The position numbers and the translations under genes are program-made. A model generated the notes under the pieces. That model was given only the letters and a program-made list of their open reading frames with translations, was not told where the DNA came from and did not search any database. A stretch of 64,000 bases of DNA, taken from assembly GCA_019843655.1 (NCBI GenBank), contig JACDQD010000105.1, positions 4,650,001-4,714,000 of the forward strand, read 5' to 3'. Source of the DNA: Lethocerus indicus (taxonomy: Eukaryota; Arthropoda; Insecta; Hemiptera; Belostomatidae). Positions 14,137-25,971 of this stretch are shown piece by piece (the first letter of the stretch is position 1; every line of letters starts with the position of its first letter).

Positions 14137-16325
14137 CCTCCTTTTTGGGTCAAGGGTAAGCCCATTCCGGGAAGCCCAAGCTCCCCCCTAACAACAAAGC
14201 CACAACACCACTCGGACAGACGAGGAAACTGGTAGGGGGGAAAGGGTGGCGGGGGGGAGACCCCCTGTCGCTTCAATCGGGTGAAAGTTTCCACCGGGAG
14301 TACACTGTCCTCCGCCTCCGCTTCTTCTGCCAGCTTGGGCGGGGGGGGGCTGTCTCACTAAAGTCGTGTAACAAAATGACACCGGGAATTCAAAGTATAC
14401 CTATTTAGCGTGATCTCTTTTATACTTATAAAAGTAATACTAAATTTTCCTATATTACCTGGCCTAAAATAATAAGTTATAAGCACTTTTTATCAATAAA
14501 CCGAACCCCGTTAAAACAGGACCTGTTATAGATAAGTAGCAACTATGTTCCATCATCACTGCATGATATAATCGCAGTTAGATGATAAGAAAATAATGTT
14601 TTCCTATTTCTATCTATTTTAACTAGGGATGGGGCCTTCGTAATTCTGTATGATGTGAAGTGTCGAACGCCATACAAACCAAAAATATCATTCTTACTCT
14701 CCAATCGATAACTGAAGCCTCTATTCACGCGAGAGTAATTTCGAAATTTCCTCCATCCGCGTACTGTGCTACTGCACTATCGTCAGTAACAGTAATAAGT
14801 GCTTTATACGCTGGCCAAATTCCAATCTGATATTCGACCATGCCTCTTATTAGTTATATTCAACTGGTCGAGGATTTAGAACCGTTTTTTATTCATACCT
14901 ACAATATTAACCCTACCGTAATAATATCTAACATCCGTTAGATAAATAGGAGCTGTATGCTATGTGTATTCTGTATTCTGTAGATGTTCGGATTATCCTA
15001 AGGGAGCATTCCGGTAGCGGTGTGTGACATTGAACCGGACTAGACTGGGAGATGGTTGGTAAAGGAAAGGAAGGGGAGACTTTCACTGGGCGAGGGGGGT
15101 TGGAGGGAGGGAGGGATGGAGGGAGGGCGGTTGTGGTTGTGTGCGTGTCGGGCACGTGTGTGTGAGAGCCAGCCTCTGGCCTGGTGCCTCATCCCGGCCG
15201 AGGGTTGCCGACCTCTCAAGGAGAACTATCACTCTCTTATACCTCTTTTATTATAATTTGGTTCGTTGTCTCCTCCTCCCGCCCCTCGTCTCTATTCCTC
15301 CTTTGCGCCACCCGGATCTAAAAAAGGCCGAGTTTCACTTCCAGTTCCAGTCCGTTCCGTCCTAGGCGGCCACGTGCCCGCTCCATCCTAAATTCTTGGC
15401 CGCCAAAAAGTAACGTTTATAGTCGTAGATAAATAAAAATAATTTTAACGTTCCCGATAAATAGTCAGCGCCCGAAATTCACTTGCATATTAGAAAATGC
15501 TCGGCTGAATTTTTTTCAATGTCTGCAGCCATGAAATCAAACTTCAATTGGAACATCATTGAACCCCCTACCGTTCGTAGGTTACCCTCATATGTAAAAA
15601 ATCAGTATTCCTATCCTCCTATTATTCCTATACTTCTTTAATGCACTTAGCCTTAGCTTGTTAACACCTAAACAAAAAATGTAGATTTGTATTAATATAT
15701 TCGTTAATTTATATTAGTAGTTAATTAGAATTTAGAAACAGAAGTTATATCGGGGGCATTGTATTATAGAAAAATAATCTGTATATAGAAAAATAAAGAA
15801 TTCTCCGCATCCCTAAAATTTAATAAGTGCAGCAGTGTAAATATAACTAAAAGACTGGCGTGCATTAGGTACAGTATTTTATCTACCGTGTTATTTAAAT
15901 TGCGGAAAAAAGAAGAGAAACTAAAAAAAGAACACAAAATGAAGTATTCCTACGGTCGGGAAGGTGAGATCGAGCATTGTAAAGATAGCCAAAATATTCC
16001 ATGGCCACGTCCAGCTCGAGGCTCCATTCATATTCTACCCGCCTCGTTGAAAGTTCTCGTTTTTTTTCGAGTGTATGAAAACAAACCGCCTTCGGATCGG
16101 AGCTCATTGAAAGGCAGTCAAGCACCCGACAGCCTCCAGACGATACAGCCATTGAACCCCCACAACGTCATTTAAGATATAGAAATATATAGAAAGTTAC
16201 AGTGGACTTCCAGTCTCCATCTAAGAGTACAATAGATTTTCTTCGAAAATAGATAGATTATAGATTATGTTAATGTACTAATTAAAACTAAATCGAGGGC
16301 TCTGATTTACTGCCGAAATTCTACC

Positions 16326-16367
16326 GATGATTATGAGAAGCCAAATCCGGTCAAGGCAAAAAGGCCC
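16326..16367 (+). repeat. GCCGAAAC-signature repeat, diverged copy
   Basis: GATGATTATGAGAAGCCAAA then TCCGGTCAAGGCAAAAAGGCC resembles the copy at 54884 (GATGGCGAGAAGCCCAAACC then GGTCTAGCGTAGGGCC) with one small insertion. It is more diverged than the 11551/54884 pair. Confidence 0.35.
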
Positions 16368-18394
16368 GGTGGGAACGGAAAATCGTAAGAGTTATAATAT
16401 GACAAAACCCGAGGTATTTTAAAATCGACGTTGGAAATTTTAAAAGTAACAGTTTTGCGAGATATCCCAGTTGAGGAGGAGACGCAGGTAGTGGGCGGGT
16501 AAGGCCGAGAGTGGAGAGATAAGAATCAGATGTAAGAGCCTCCTCTGGGTGAGCCTCCTGTTTTTTTACCGCGGTGCGAATGCCCCCCGCGCGGAGGCGG
16601 CTGCCCGAGAGTTACGATCGACGCCGTCCGTCCACTGCAGAAGGGACGCGCAGTCTCTGCACAGAAAGTAATAAGCGGCCTTACCGTCGATCTGATTAGA
16701 TTATAAATGTCCGCTTGTCGAACGGCTCGCGACACAAGGCCCAGTTCGTTATTATTCTGATCCAGTTCCATCATCTGATGAGGCTCCCATTCGTTATGCG
16801 GCAAGAATGCGCCCGAGTTAAGAAACTAATGAGTTAGCACTTAACGAACCCGAGGGCCCAGTGAAAGTTATATACCGCTTACCGTTGAATTTACCGCCAG
16901 TCATAACTGCCGTCTCCTCTTAATAAAATCCTGTTCGAGATATTGCCGCGAAATATCCCGTTCGGGATAACCGCCGAATGGATTCGTCGGGAATATCGAG
17001 TCAAATAATTTAATTCAGTTCTATTAGTACTAAGCAGGCTTGAAAAGGCAAGCCGCCATATTCCCATTACTATAAATATTTCAATCTAAAAAATTAAGTA
17101 CTATCGGAAGAAACCTCGCGCTATAAACGAAGTACGGCTGAGTGATATTTGCGTGTGCCAATTGCCGAAATTAGCGCTATTACCGCACCGCTATTATCGC
17201 CGGGGTCATCCCGGCACCGAGGAAGCGTAACCCGACAAAAAACCGAATCGGGTCGGCCAACGGAAACAGAGCGCGGCGGTGCCGATAAAACACAAATCGG
17301 TACGCGAATTCGATAATCGGAACATTCGTGCAGGGACGGCATTCGAATAAAATTGTCTCTGACTCGATTTGTTATTAACACAAGTTACGCATTAGGTTAA
17401 GAACTGGTCAATATGTGTATTGTTAACATGCAAAATATAGACATACCCCAACCTAACCCGGGAGTAAAACATTGGAGAAATTAAACAACAAAACCCCCAA
17501 AGGGGTGATTCCGGCGAGAGGAAATGCATTTAGGGGTTGAGTGATAAAAAAGTTGCTCCTCAGTTTTTTCTCGGATTTGGAAAAAGGCGTAAAAGGACGT
17601 CGCGGCGCAATAAAAGTAAGTGGGGTGGATAAAATCGTGGAATAAATTTTCGCCCGGTCGATGGTTTCAATAAGACAGGTGGAGTCGTGGTCGGGGGCGG
17701 TGGCGGTGGCGGGAGCGGGGGCAGAGGCCGATGCCAAATAGCCGTCACTCGGCCTTCACTGGGGGCACGTGTCCGATCCTCACACAGCCCGCTTCTGTCG
17801 TCTCTATTTATTATCCTCCCTTCCGATGGCTGGATACAAGACCGAATTCTGACCCGGCATACTCCCCGCTAGTTGCTTACTCCCGGGATACCCGCCTATT
17901 CCGGTATTGGGGGCCAAATTTTGTTAAATGTGAGATAGGAGTACCGTTTTGGAAATACTGAATCTTAAACTTAAGGTTCAAGGACAAGCTGTAAGTCGTA
18001 TTGACAATTTTCAATAGGAAGAGCCAAACGTTGCCCTCGCAAATATCTTTAAAAATTTGTTATTGTCACAGCTGCAAAATACAATCGGCGACTTTGATGT
18101 TAACTTAGCCCTACTAGAAAATAGTAGAGTAGAACTGGCTTTCCGCTTTTTTTAAATTTTATTTACTACTTCTCATGAGGTGCGATTTCGACTCCTGCCG
18201 TGGAAATAAAAAATCTCTTTCAGGGGAGTTTAAGCTATGTTTGGTTAGGAATTAAGACTAGGTTTAATGCAGAAAATGTTTCAGGAATCTTTCATAATAA
18301 ACAATGTGAAAAGGTCAAGATATAAAAACAAATTGGAAACATAGATTACCACCATGCCGAAAGATAAAAAATGGAAAAGTGGCATTAGATGCCC

Positions 18395-18405
18395 GGGGGG
18401 GGGGG
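18395..18405 (+). repeat. G11 homopolymer
   Basis: An uninterrupted run of eleven G in otherwise AT-leaning DNA. Comparable runs occur at 45271-45280 and 50255-50265, with a C10 run at 63788-63797. Confidence 0.9.
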
Positions 18406-18619
18406 CTCGGTTTAATCGAAAGTCTAAAATCCATCGGCCGAAGTTAATGGTCTATTTACAAAGCGTCCGCTCAGTAATCAGGGCCGCCGATGCGTGTGCT
18501 TAATGATAGTGTCCGGATGGGAGGTGACGATATAATGATCGGAAAACTGACACTTCGGACACCGATTTTACCGAAGGGGAACTCCCGGCCGGCTATATAA
18601 CGACACTTTATTATGAAGA

Positions 18620-18644
18620 ATTCATTATATAATACATAATGAAT
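18620..18644. repeat. AT-rich inverted repeat, 9-bp arms
   Basis: ATTCATTAT (18620-18628) and ATAATGAAT (18636-18644) are exact reverse complements around a seven-base spacer. The ATTCATTA word recurs at 18655-18661. In AT-rich DNA such hairpins are common, so weight is low. Confidence 0.6.
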
Positions 18645-19643
18645 ACATATATAATTCATTACGTAATTAATTATATACATTTACCAGGAACACATTCATT
18701 TATTAGTTTATTAATAGGCGGCAATTTATTTAATCTGGACAGTCCATAAGTTTTGCAGCTCATTTTCATAATATCGAAATTAAATATTTATGTAGCGTAT
18801 TTGCAGTGTATATACAATGTATATTTATGCCAACGAGATTAATGTCGTTCGAAGAAATGCCGCGTAATGATTACTACTTTCTGTTACCTCCCGCTTGTTT
18901 CTTTTCGTAGTAGACTGGTTTCTGTACTCATGACACCGGTTCACCGAGCTAGCCAGAGAACGCAAAATGTCGCGCCACTGCTGACACTCCGAATTTGGCT
19001 TTATATTTCTCATTGGATTAGAATTGTAAGAACCGCGTTTTATTCCGCAAGGAGGCCAGTCAGTCGAAACGCCGATATCGTATATGTGCCACAGCCATTC
19101 CTTTAGAAAAAGTGTACAGATAGCGTAAAGATTTAACATTTAAAAGCGGCGGGATTTACGAAATAAATATTCGGATAAAGGCGACCCACTACTTATTTGC
19201 CCGTTAACAAGCTTTTTCAATTACAATTGCGGCTAAATTATGCCAGTTTAGTGCCTCCAGATGTAACTCTCGGATAATTTCATTGTGTTTCACCGAACTG
19301 TTGAGTTGTCCCAGTTTCCACTATTTACAGCGCATTCGTTGTCCTTTCACTGTTAGCTTTTTCTTGTTTGTTAACAGGAGATAACAAGTTGGACTCGAGG
19401 GCTGAACATTTATACCGAATTTGGAATTTCCAATGAGTCGGCGTGTAATAAAAGGCTCGAATAAACGAGCGAATGTTTACGCGGCCAGCACTCGAGTCGT
19501 ACCCCGACGATGAGAACGCGTAAAAATTCGGAAACGTCGGAATTGGACAACGGGGAAAGTGCTAAAACCTTTCCATTGGTGCTCGGCCCACTCGGCGGGA
19601 AAAAATCTCGGACTAAAAACACGGGGTAAACGTGGGCTCATCG

Positions 19644-19678
19644 ATTTCGTGAAATGCTTTGTAGACATTTCACGAAAT
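19644..19678. repeat. Perfect inverted repeat, 13-bp arms, 9-nt loop
   Basis: ATTTCGTGAAATG (19644-19656) and CATTTCACGAAAT (19666-19678) are exact reverse complements around CTTTGTAGA. The stem alone is short for a pre-microRNA. It could be a structured RNA element, a miniature transposon remnant or a palindromic binding region. Flanking DNA shows no target-site duplication I can identify. Confidence 0.85.
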
Positions 19679-22600
19679 AATGTTTGTATTTAATAATAAC
19701 GGTTTATATAATTAATTTGTTATCGCATTAATGATCTATTTGTGGGTGGTGGGTTTCATCGGGGAATATAGTTGGCCGAGGGTGTGTGGGTGGTGTAGCT
19801 GGAATGGATGAGCGCGGATATGAGCTGAAGAGGTGGTGGTGGTGGTGAGGTGGAGGTTGAGCGGGTTGTGCTAGGTCAGGGGCTGGAAGGCCGGGCCCCC
19901 TCACTCCCCTGCGCTCCCCCTAAATCTCACTACTACTACTACAACTCCTCCTCCATTCTCCATTGTCAATTGTGCACCCGCCGAACGCCGTCCAGCCAGC
20001 CGCTTTTGTACGCCGCCGGCAGGTCAAGAAACCGTATAAAACCGTTAACCCTCCGGCGTCTCAATTATAAAATTCGCTTTCCGACGTATTCACGGAGCCG
20101 CGTATTGTTCATCCTTCCCGTCAGCGGGGTTTAAAACGCCGTTCTCTCCAACGTTTACCCCGTTTTTAGACTGTTATAGATCTTCCAACGAACTTTCGAT
20201 CGCAGAATGCCAAAGTATCGAATGGAAAATATTTTCCTATATCCCTAGAGACGTTGTATAAAACGCCACATGTGGGGCAGCCAATAAAAAAAAGAAAAAG
20301 AATTTTTTCGGTATTTACTAAAAAGCCCCTCCTAGATTTGTCAATAATTTTCCAGGGTAGTTTGATGTCAGAATGAAATATTTTGCCTCACTTGTTATTG
20401 GACAACTTGATAAAAGGCTTAGAGAAGAGATCGTACGTTTAATAATTACTTTCTTCTTACCGTTTTTTCTATTATTATTAATCAAATATTATAATAAAAT
20501 CCGACAAAACTTGTACAATTACCGAATAATTAATGTCGGTCTTGTTTTGTAGTAACAGTTTACCGAATCGGGTGATGAGATAACGACGTTTTTGAACTGG
20601 GCTCCGTAAATATGGGAAAAGGAAAAGTGGACGGGGCGGGATAAAAAGTATTTGTAATGGAGGCCAGGACGACCGCCAACTCGAATTCGAATCCTGGACG
20701 TACCGGTACAATCGGTGGGAGAAGACCTTGGCCGAAGCTCCGTTCAACGGACTCGCGTCTTATTTTATTTCGTCGGGCGTCAAAAAGAAGAGTTAAGCCA
20801 AGTAGGAGGTTGTCGACCCTAGACGCGTCTACCCTTGCCGTCTGGGACCCGGGTCCCTTATGGTAATCGAGCCGGCCCGGCCCGGGGGTTATTAATAGAG
20901 AGTTATGACAACGCCGGGCAGCGCGGTTTTTCTCCCCTAACTGCGAGTCCGGTTAGCGGGGACGACGGCTTTACTACACTCCACAGTTCCTCCACCTCTC
21001 AGCCTTCGACGCCTCCCCCCCCCACCAGTCTTTGCCCTCCCGTGTCTCTCAACTATTCCCGCTTACATCCCTTCTGGCGGCTGAAACTCCTTCCCACACC
21101 ATCGGATATATATTTTATGTAGTTTTAAAAGTTTAACGTCCCTTATTATCGGTGAATATATTAACGTAATTATGTTATAATTTAATATTTATGACCACCG
21201 TCGTGTCTCGTTTATTTAATAACGGATATCATTTTAACTGGAGAGTTTGACTACGATGTTCGGAAACAATATTTTACTCTCCCGCGTGAAGAGGGTAAAC
21301 TGGTATAGAGGTAGATGTTGCCGGAGCCCTACGATGGGGACGGCCATTGGTCGAGACGTTCGGTGGCCGACGTCTGTGGAAATTTCCTGGACGAGCATTC
21401 ATTGACCCCGGGACTCAGCTGTACTGTTTCTATTATAAGGGAGAGGTCCCAGGCTCCCTCCGACCCCGAGAATTAACATAAACCGTCTAAGGGCGGCGTT
21501 CTAATTGGGATGAAATAAATGATGCCATTAGGCGGAGGGGGGCTCGGCGGGGACCGGGGTTGGGGTGCGTTCACCCCCGTCTGGGGACGGCACAAAAACT
21601 AGGGGAGGAATCTATGTAAATTAACGGGAGGTGCTAACGGCAAAAAACGGTCCTTCCTAGAGGGCACCGCCCTTTCCTTCTCGCCCCTTTCCTTTCTATC
21701 CTAGAAATCACTCGCCGTGTGTAAGCCTCACTGTGTAGCGGGCTGGAATATTATTATTATTATTTCAATTATTACAGCATAAACGAAATTGGAGAAAATT
21801 AGTTCCCTAAACACATTTATGGTACAGGCACATACATTAAATAAAATACCCGCGTAATATATATTAATATCTTAAAGAATGGATACCTCAAAAATATTAA
21901 GGGAAGTTCACTATTTTATTCAAAACCGAATTTACAAAGCATACTTTCGCCAGTAGATACATGTCTATTTATCGGTATCCATAAAAGGAATGATTACTTA
22001 CGGACTTTGATTGGTATTCATTTTTTGAAGGAGGAGAAGTAAAAATTATTTGTGGACTTTGATATTCCGTGATTTGTGACACATTATCGGTGACAGCCGT
22101 CAGGATGCTTCATTAGCAGAGTCGTATGTACCCACCCCCAAAGGGAACGCTACTGGTGATAGCCAGAAACCTAAACATGTCCCTAAAAGAGAGCGGAAGA
22201 CGGAGTATAAATAAATATACGGAATAATCTATTATCGAAAAGGGCCAATATATGAAAAAAAGGGCTAAAAGTGCATCTGACGCGATTCGGGACCGTGGGA
22301 CCGGTTTTTGAGAATAGGAAAAATACTTAGAACTATGGAAGGTTCGAGAAGACGCCCCCGTGCCATTGGCTTCGGCCGGGTCTCCGTCCTCAGCGGGTCC
22401 GTGTGAGTGTGTATATGTGCGTCAGTGTGGCTCTGTGGCAGACGAGGTTCAACGGACTGCGGGATGCGTGCTGGGCCGGGGTGCCTGGCCTCCGGCCCAC
22501 CGCCCGTAATTAACTATTACCGGAAAGGGGAAACAAGAGAAAAAAAAGGAAGAAAGCCACTCAGAATAGAGCGGGAGATGAGCTCCACAGTCCCCGATGA

Positions 22601-22723
22601 CGAAATCAAGTGCATTGGATGCTGAAGAATGCGAAGAACGCGGTCGGCGAGTGGGCTGGTTGGCTGGTGGGGGAGCGAGCGCGGTGCGTCACGCGGCCAC
22701 GGGACCTTGAAGCCCCCTCCGAC

Positions 22724-22754
22724 TGATGTCACACCCCAGTCTGATCTGACGTCA
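22724..22754. promoter_or_regulatory. Paired CRE/ATF sites in a CpG-rich island
   Basis: TGATGTCA at 22724-22731 and the full palindrome TGACGTCA at 22747-22754 start 23 bp apart, about two helical turns. They sit in a GC- and CpG-rich island (about 22320-22830). TGACGTCA is the established CREB/ATF binding palindrome. No TATA box or initiator stands out close by, so whether this is a promoter or an enhancer is open. Confidence 0.45.
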
Positions 22755-23263
22755 TCACAGCCCCTCGACCGCTAAGTTGACCGACCCCTTGCCCCTCCCC
22801 CTCCTTATACTTGTATCTCTCACAAAATACTATTCCTTCACACAGACACCGACTTTACTACCAGTCCGAATATTCACTTTATATAACCCCTGAAGAATAA
22901 TCCCTAAATCACTTTTTGTCCTTTTCACTCGACTCAGGCTCGGGTGTTCCCAGGACCTTGATTGTCCATAAATTCTTAACGTTTGATCTTTCTGATATAT
23001 GTAATGCGAGACAGGCTTAGAAACATTTTATTATTTATTTACTCGAACCGTCATTTGACTCTAATAACAATACCTCATTCTTTAAAAGGGACATCCGTTT
23101 CAGTGTTGATTAATTATAGTTTTCTCCAACGTTACATTCTCCCGCCGTACGTTTACGTGTTACGACTTTTTTAAATGTTACGATAGCCTCATTGTTTACA
23201 GATGTCTCTAGATGGCTTCGGGCGATGATTTAAACTTATCACTTAGGTTTACTTTAGTTTAAC

Positions 23264-23563
23264 TCAATCAGTGTACCGAGTGGAATTGCCTTCCCGATTT
23301 GAGTTTTCAGCGTCCGTATCGTCTGCATTACGTTTGTCGCGGTGCGGATAATCGCTGTTTATGGTAATATCGGAGTTTTGACAAATTTCACAAGAAACAC
23401 ACAAATGCGCACACTGGTCACACTTCTGCACACGACTGTGGAATTCCCCCGGGTACATCGCCATTCCGAAGCGGTCCTCCGATGCATCATTACCACTCAC
23501 TCCACCTCCACCTCCGTAGGACGAGACGGCTGTCAATGTCCGACTGGCGGGGCCGGGAAGTAC
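23264..23563 (-). CDS. Possible terminal coding exon, Cys-rich, unknown family
   Basis: The minus-strand frame is open from a possible splice acceptor (TACCCAG, AG at 23564-23565, preceded by a modest pyrimidine run) to a TGA at 23264-23266. It would encode about 99 residues: a YGGGGG run, a KCDQCAHLCVSCEICQ segment with five closely spaced cysteines, then an Asp/Asn-rich tail with a DKR. Two overlapping AATAAA signals on the same strand lie about 230 bp downstream (23027-23039), fitting a 3' UTR. Against it: the cysteines come from a local TGT-rich run, the glycines from a GGA/GGT run, and the same CAG-GTACTT junction could be read as a donor. I recognise no family. Confidence 0.2.
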   Translation of the reverse strand, partial: VLPGPASRTLTAVSSYGGGGGVSGNDASEDRFGMAMYPGEFHSRVQKCDQCAHLCVSCEICQNSDITINSDYPHRDKRNADDTDAENSNREGNSTRYTD

Positions 23564-24738
23564 CTGGGTACTTAGAAAGGATTGTGTACGCGGAACGGGG
23601 GGCTTTGCGTCTGCGGACTTCTCGGTAACCGGGCGCCGTCGTTTATTTTTGATGCCGCGGGTTGAGGTCCGGCCCGCCCTCAAGGAGGGGGGCAATCTAT
23701 ACCAGGAAAACCTATTCTTCTTTCCCGTCCTTTCGTTTTCCACATAACCCTCCGATTACAGGAACCAAGCCGCGGAAATAGATATTGCCGGACGCGCGGT
23801 TTTTCCTTAATCGAAGGTTATGTTCATGGGGCTATCATCACTCACATTTTGGTACAATGTTCAGTAATTTTAAGGGATCAGTGTAGTACTAAATGATTGT
23901 GTATGTACCGAAATGTTATTAAAAACCATTTTTATATCGCCTGTGACACGTTAGAAACAGGAAAAATGTTTAAACAAGTACGTACTTACGAACCAATCTG
24001 GATTCAGATTTTCTGGGTTTCATTAATAAATTTGAGAAATATACGAGTGCTAAGAGGCGAAATGCAATCTCCCAATTTTTGATCCAGTCATTCGAAGGAG
24101 AAACATGAAAATTGAAAACAAACTGTGTAACAAATGTACCTGTGAGCTCTACGAGTCAAGAATACATCATCTTGAGCGGGGAGAACGTTTTCTAAATATT
24201 TCTCTGGGAAAACTGAGGTGGAAAACCGTAAATTGGAGTCGTTTATGTGCCTCCGAAAATAGCTCAGTTGCCACTGCAAATTATTGTGCAAACCATTTCG
24301 CAATTGGCCCCAATATCTCATGCGGCGCAACAAAAAACCGTAATAGAACTACCCCGTAATAATCGCTATTATTATTATATAGTGGGGGCAATTTTGGGGA
24401 AGGAGGGAGTTGTAATTTGAGTACAACGGAGATGGAAAAGTATAGGTTAGATTTCCGGTATCGAAAAAATGTCGGCTGGCTGTGTTTTATCAGGACAAAA
24501 AAGGAACAGTTTTTATACATCCTGAGGCGCAGTTCTAAAATCTCATGAGAATTAGACGCATCCATGCAAGTGTGAAGGAAATAAATTGCCCAAAAACGAA
24601 ATGTTTTGTCAGTTCATTCGCCTTTCAGTGTGTATATTGTACATACATATATTGGATTTACATTGGAATGTAAATAACGCACCTGAAATGGGATTATTTC
24701 TTCTTTCATCGACCACCGAGACCTCAACTACAGATATG

Positions 24739-24765
24739 TGAAGACGGCCGAAAGCTCTGGTCCGG
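24739..24765 (+). repeat. GCCGAAA-signature repeat fragment
   Basis: TGAAGACGGCCGAAAGCTCT followed by GGTCCGG has the same layout as the GATGGC...GCCGAAACCGGTC copies at 11551 and 54884. Only about 27 bases are convincing. Confidence 0.35.
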
Positions 24766-25184
24766 TATTTACATACCATTTTATGGATTATTAATTTGGT
24801 AAACATTACTTAAACTACTACTTCACGTTTCATACAACTAATCATTTTCGTAATTTGTTTCTGATCATAGTCATCTACCAATATCTAAAATTAACTAACG
24901 TATGAACCAGTGTAATAAGGAGTTTTTCCTTTGGACATTTATGTGATCAAGACCGTTGTGTACAGATTTTTGTTGTGCGAAGAGTATTGCCCAGTCTGCG
25001 AGATTCGTAATTTATACGAATGTTTTCATAATTTTGGAACGTCCGGAGTCATTTTTAAAAAGAGGGCTAGGGAATGCCCGATAAAGGAAATTGTCGAAAT
25101 AGCCGGGGATTTTTTCTCCCCTGCCCCCCGCTCCATCCACAGGTACGGGATAAGTTTATAATGGGACGGGAGGAGTCCCGGGAC

Positions 25185-25220
25185 TGACGTCACCGTGGTT
25201 GTTGCTACCGGGAATATAAG
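25185..25220 (+). promoter_or_regulatory. Candidate promoter: CRE plus TATA-like motif
   Basis: The palindrome TGACGTCA (25185-25192) is followed by TATAAG (25215-25220), 22 bp between them, in a GC-rich setting (25150-25290). The transcription start would fall near 25245-25250 if the usual TATA spacing of about 30 bp applies; a TCAG initiator-like word occurs at 25258-25261, slightly far. No open frame with a good start follows closely on the plus strand. The arrangement is what a TATA-type cAMP-responsive promoter looks like, but sequence alone does not prove it. Confidence 0.35.
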
Positions 25221-25780
25221 CAGTGGCAGGGTCAAGGTCCCGGACGAAAGTGAACACTCAGCCCGCTTCCCCGAAACTCTCGCCTTCCCAACCTTTCCAG
25301 GAATCATAAATAAAATAATTCCAGAGGCCAAGAGCACGCCGGCTTTTTCAGCCTTCATGCCGGCTCAATAATAGCTCCGGTTTCCTCTTCTCGCCAATCC
25401 TTAACTCACTACCTCTTCCCTGCCAACAGCCACTCCGACCTGGCTCGGAGTAAATTCATTCTTGTTCCTAATGTTTTTGGGTGAAATGCATTTAAACTGA
25501 ATATTTCTTTTTATTCTTATAAAATATCGTGTAAATATCGATATTTCTTCCGATAGAAAAATTACTACCACAAATATTTCAACCTTATACTATAGATATA
25601 CCGAAAAATATTTGTGTTGATTTTAATTTCACTTGCTCAATTTATGTTCACTATTTCACAACAGATCACAACTACTACAGACGAATAAATTAACGATATA
25701 CAAATATTGTTAGACCGAACTAGGCGTACGGAATCGAATTGTGGTTGGGATTCACAGAGCTGCGTACAATCAGCAACCGC

Positions 25781-25971
25781 CTTTATGTTTCCAAACGCAC
25801 AGTCCATTCCGATTTGAAACTCCCTTTCGTTCATGAACCAGTCGCTTCCATTCATAACTGTCCCATCATTCTAAGCCTTTGATTCACAACAGCTCAACGC
25901 GCGTCACCTTCCTGAAAATCCCGAGCGTCGGCTTAAGAGGAAATGGCCGCGTAATTTCTTCACTGCAGGAG
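25781..25971 (+). repeat. Interspersed repeat, copy 1 (about 190 bp)
   Basis: This segment aligns in the same orientation with 30756-30938. Two blocks are identical: 25803-25818 (TCCATTCCGATTTGAA, 16 of 16) and 25900-25924 (25 of 25). They are 97 bp apart here and 106 bp apart in the other copy, with related but diverged sequence between and on both sides. Similarity may extend about 15 bp upstream. The boundaries are not flanked by an obvious target-site duplication, so the type of element is unknown. Confidence 0.8.

Larger units (their letters stand above)
13160..18394. other. Gene-free stretch with GC-rich islands
   Basis: AT-rich at 13160-13760, 14390-15000, 15420-16450 and 16990-17450. 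GC-rich islands lie at about 13860-14370, 15050-15380, 16490-16640 and 17640-17920. A plus-strand frame at 15888-16175 (95 codons, Lys/Glu-rich at its start) contains a good donor-like AAG-GTGAGA near 15961-15969 but has no acceptor partner I trust. Frames through the GGA tract are Leu, Arg or Gly runs and are not genes. Confidence 0.45.
18406..22723. other. Gene-free stretch with GC-rich islands
   Basis: AT-rich at 18600-18880, 19130-19440, 20180-20560, 21120-21240 and 21730-22250. GC-rich islands lie at about 19740-20150, 20640-21120, 21280-21720 and 22320-22720. Overlapping open frames in the islands (19850-20134, 20657-21122, 22407-22625) have no recognised motif. A GGT run (19831-19847) and an ATT run (21750-21763) are present. 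Confidence 0.45.
22755..25184. other. Stretch holding only a weak exon candidate
   Basis: AT-rich except for a GC-rich part at about 23430-23700. Apart from the minus-strand exon candidate at 23264-23563 and the repeat fragment at 24739, I see no gene, RNA or transposon end. The overlapping plus-strand frame at 23342-23575 is the shadow of the candidate. Confidence 0.4.

Noticed and set aside
13776..14294. 172-codon minus-strand frame
   Set aside because: It is a poly-leucine translation of the GGA tract plus flanks.
20676..20700. GAATTCGAATCC resembling a tRNA T-arm
   Set aside because: The bases on either side of the loop do not pair, and no upstream cloverleaf is present.
24663..24680. 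TGGAATGTAAA, the seed of miR-1
   Set aside because: Only 11 bases agree with the mature microRNA, and the flanks do not form an obvious hairpin.
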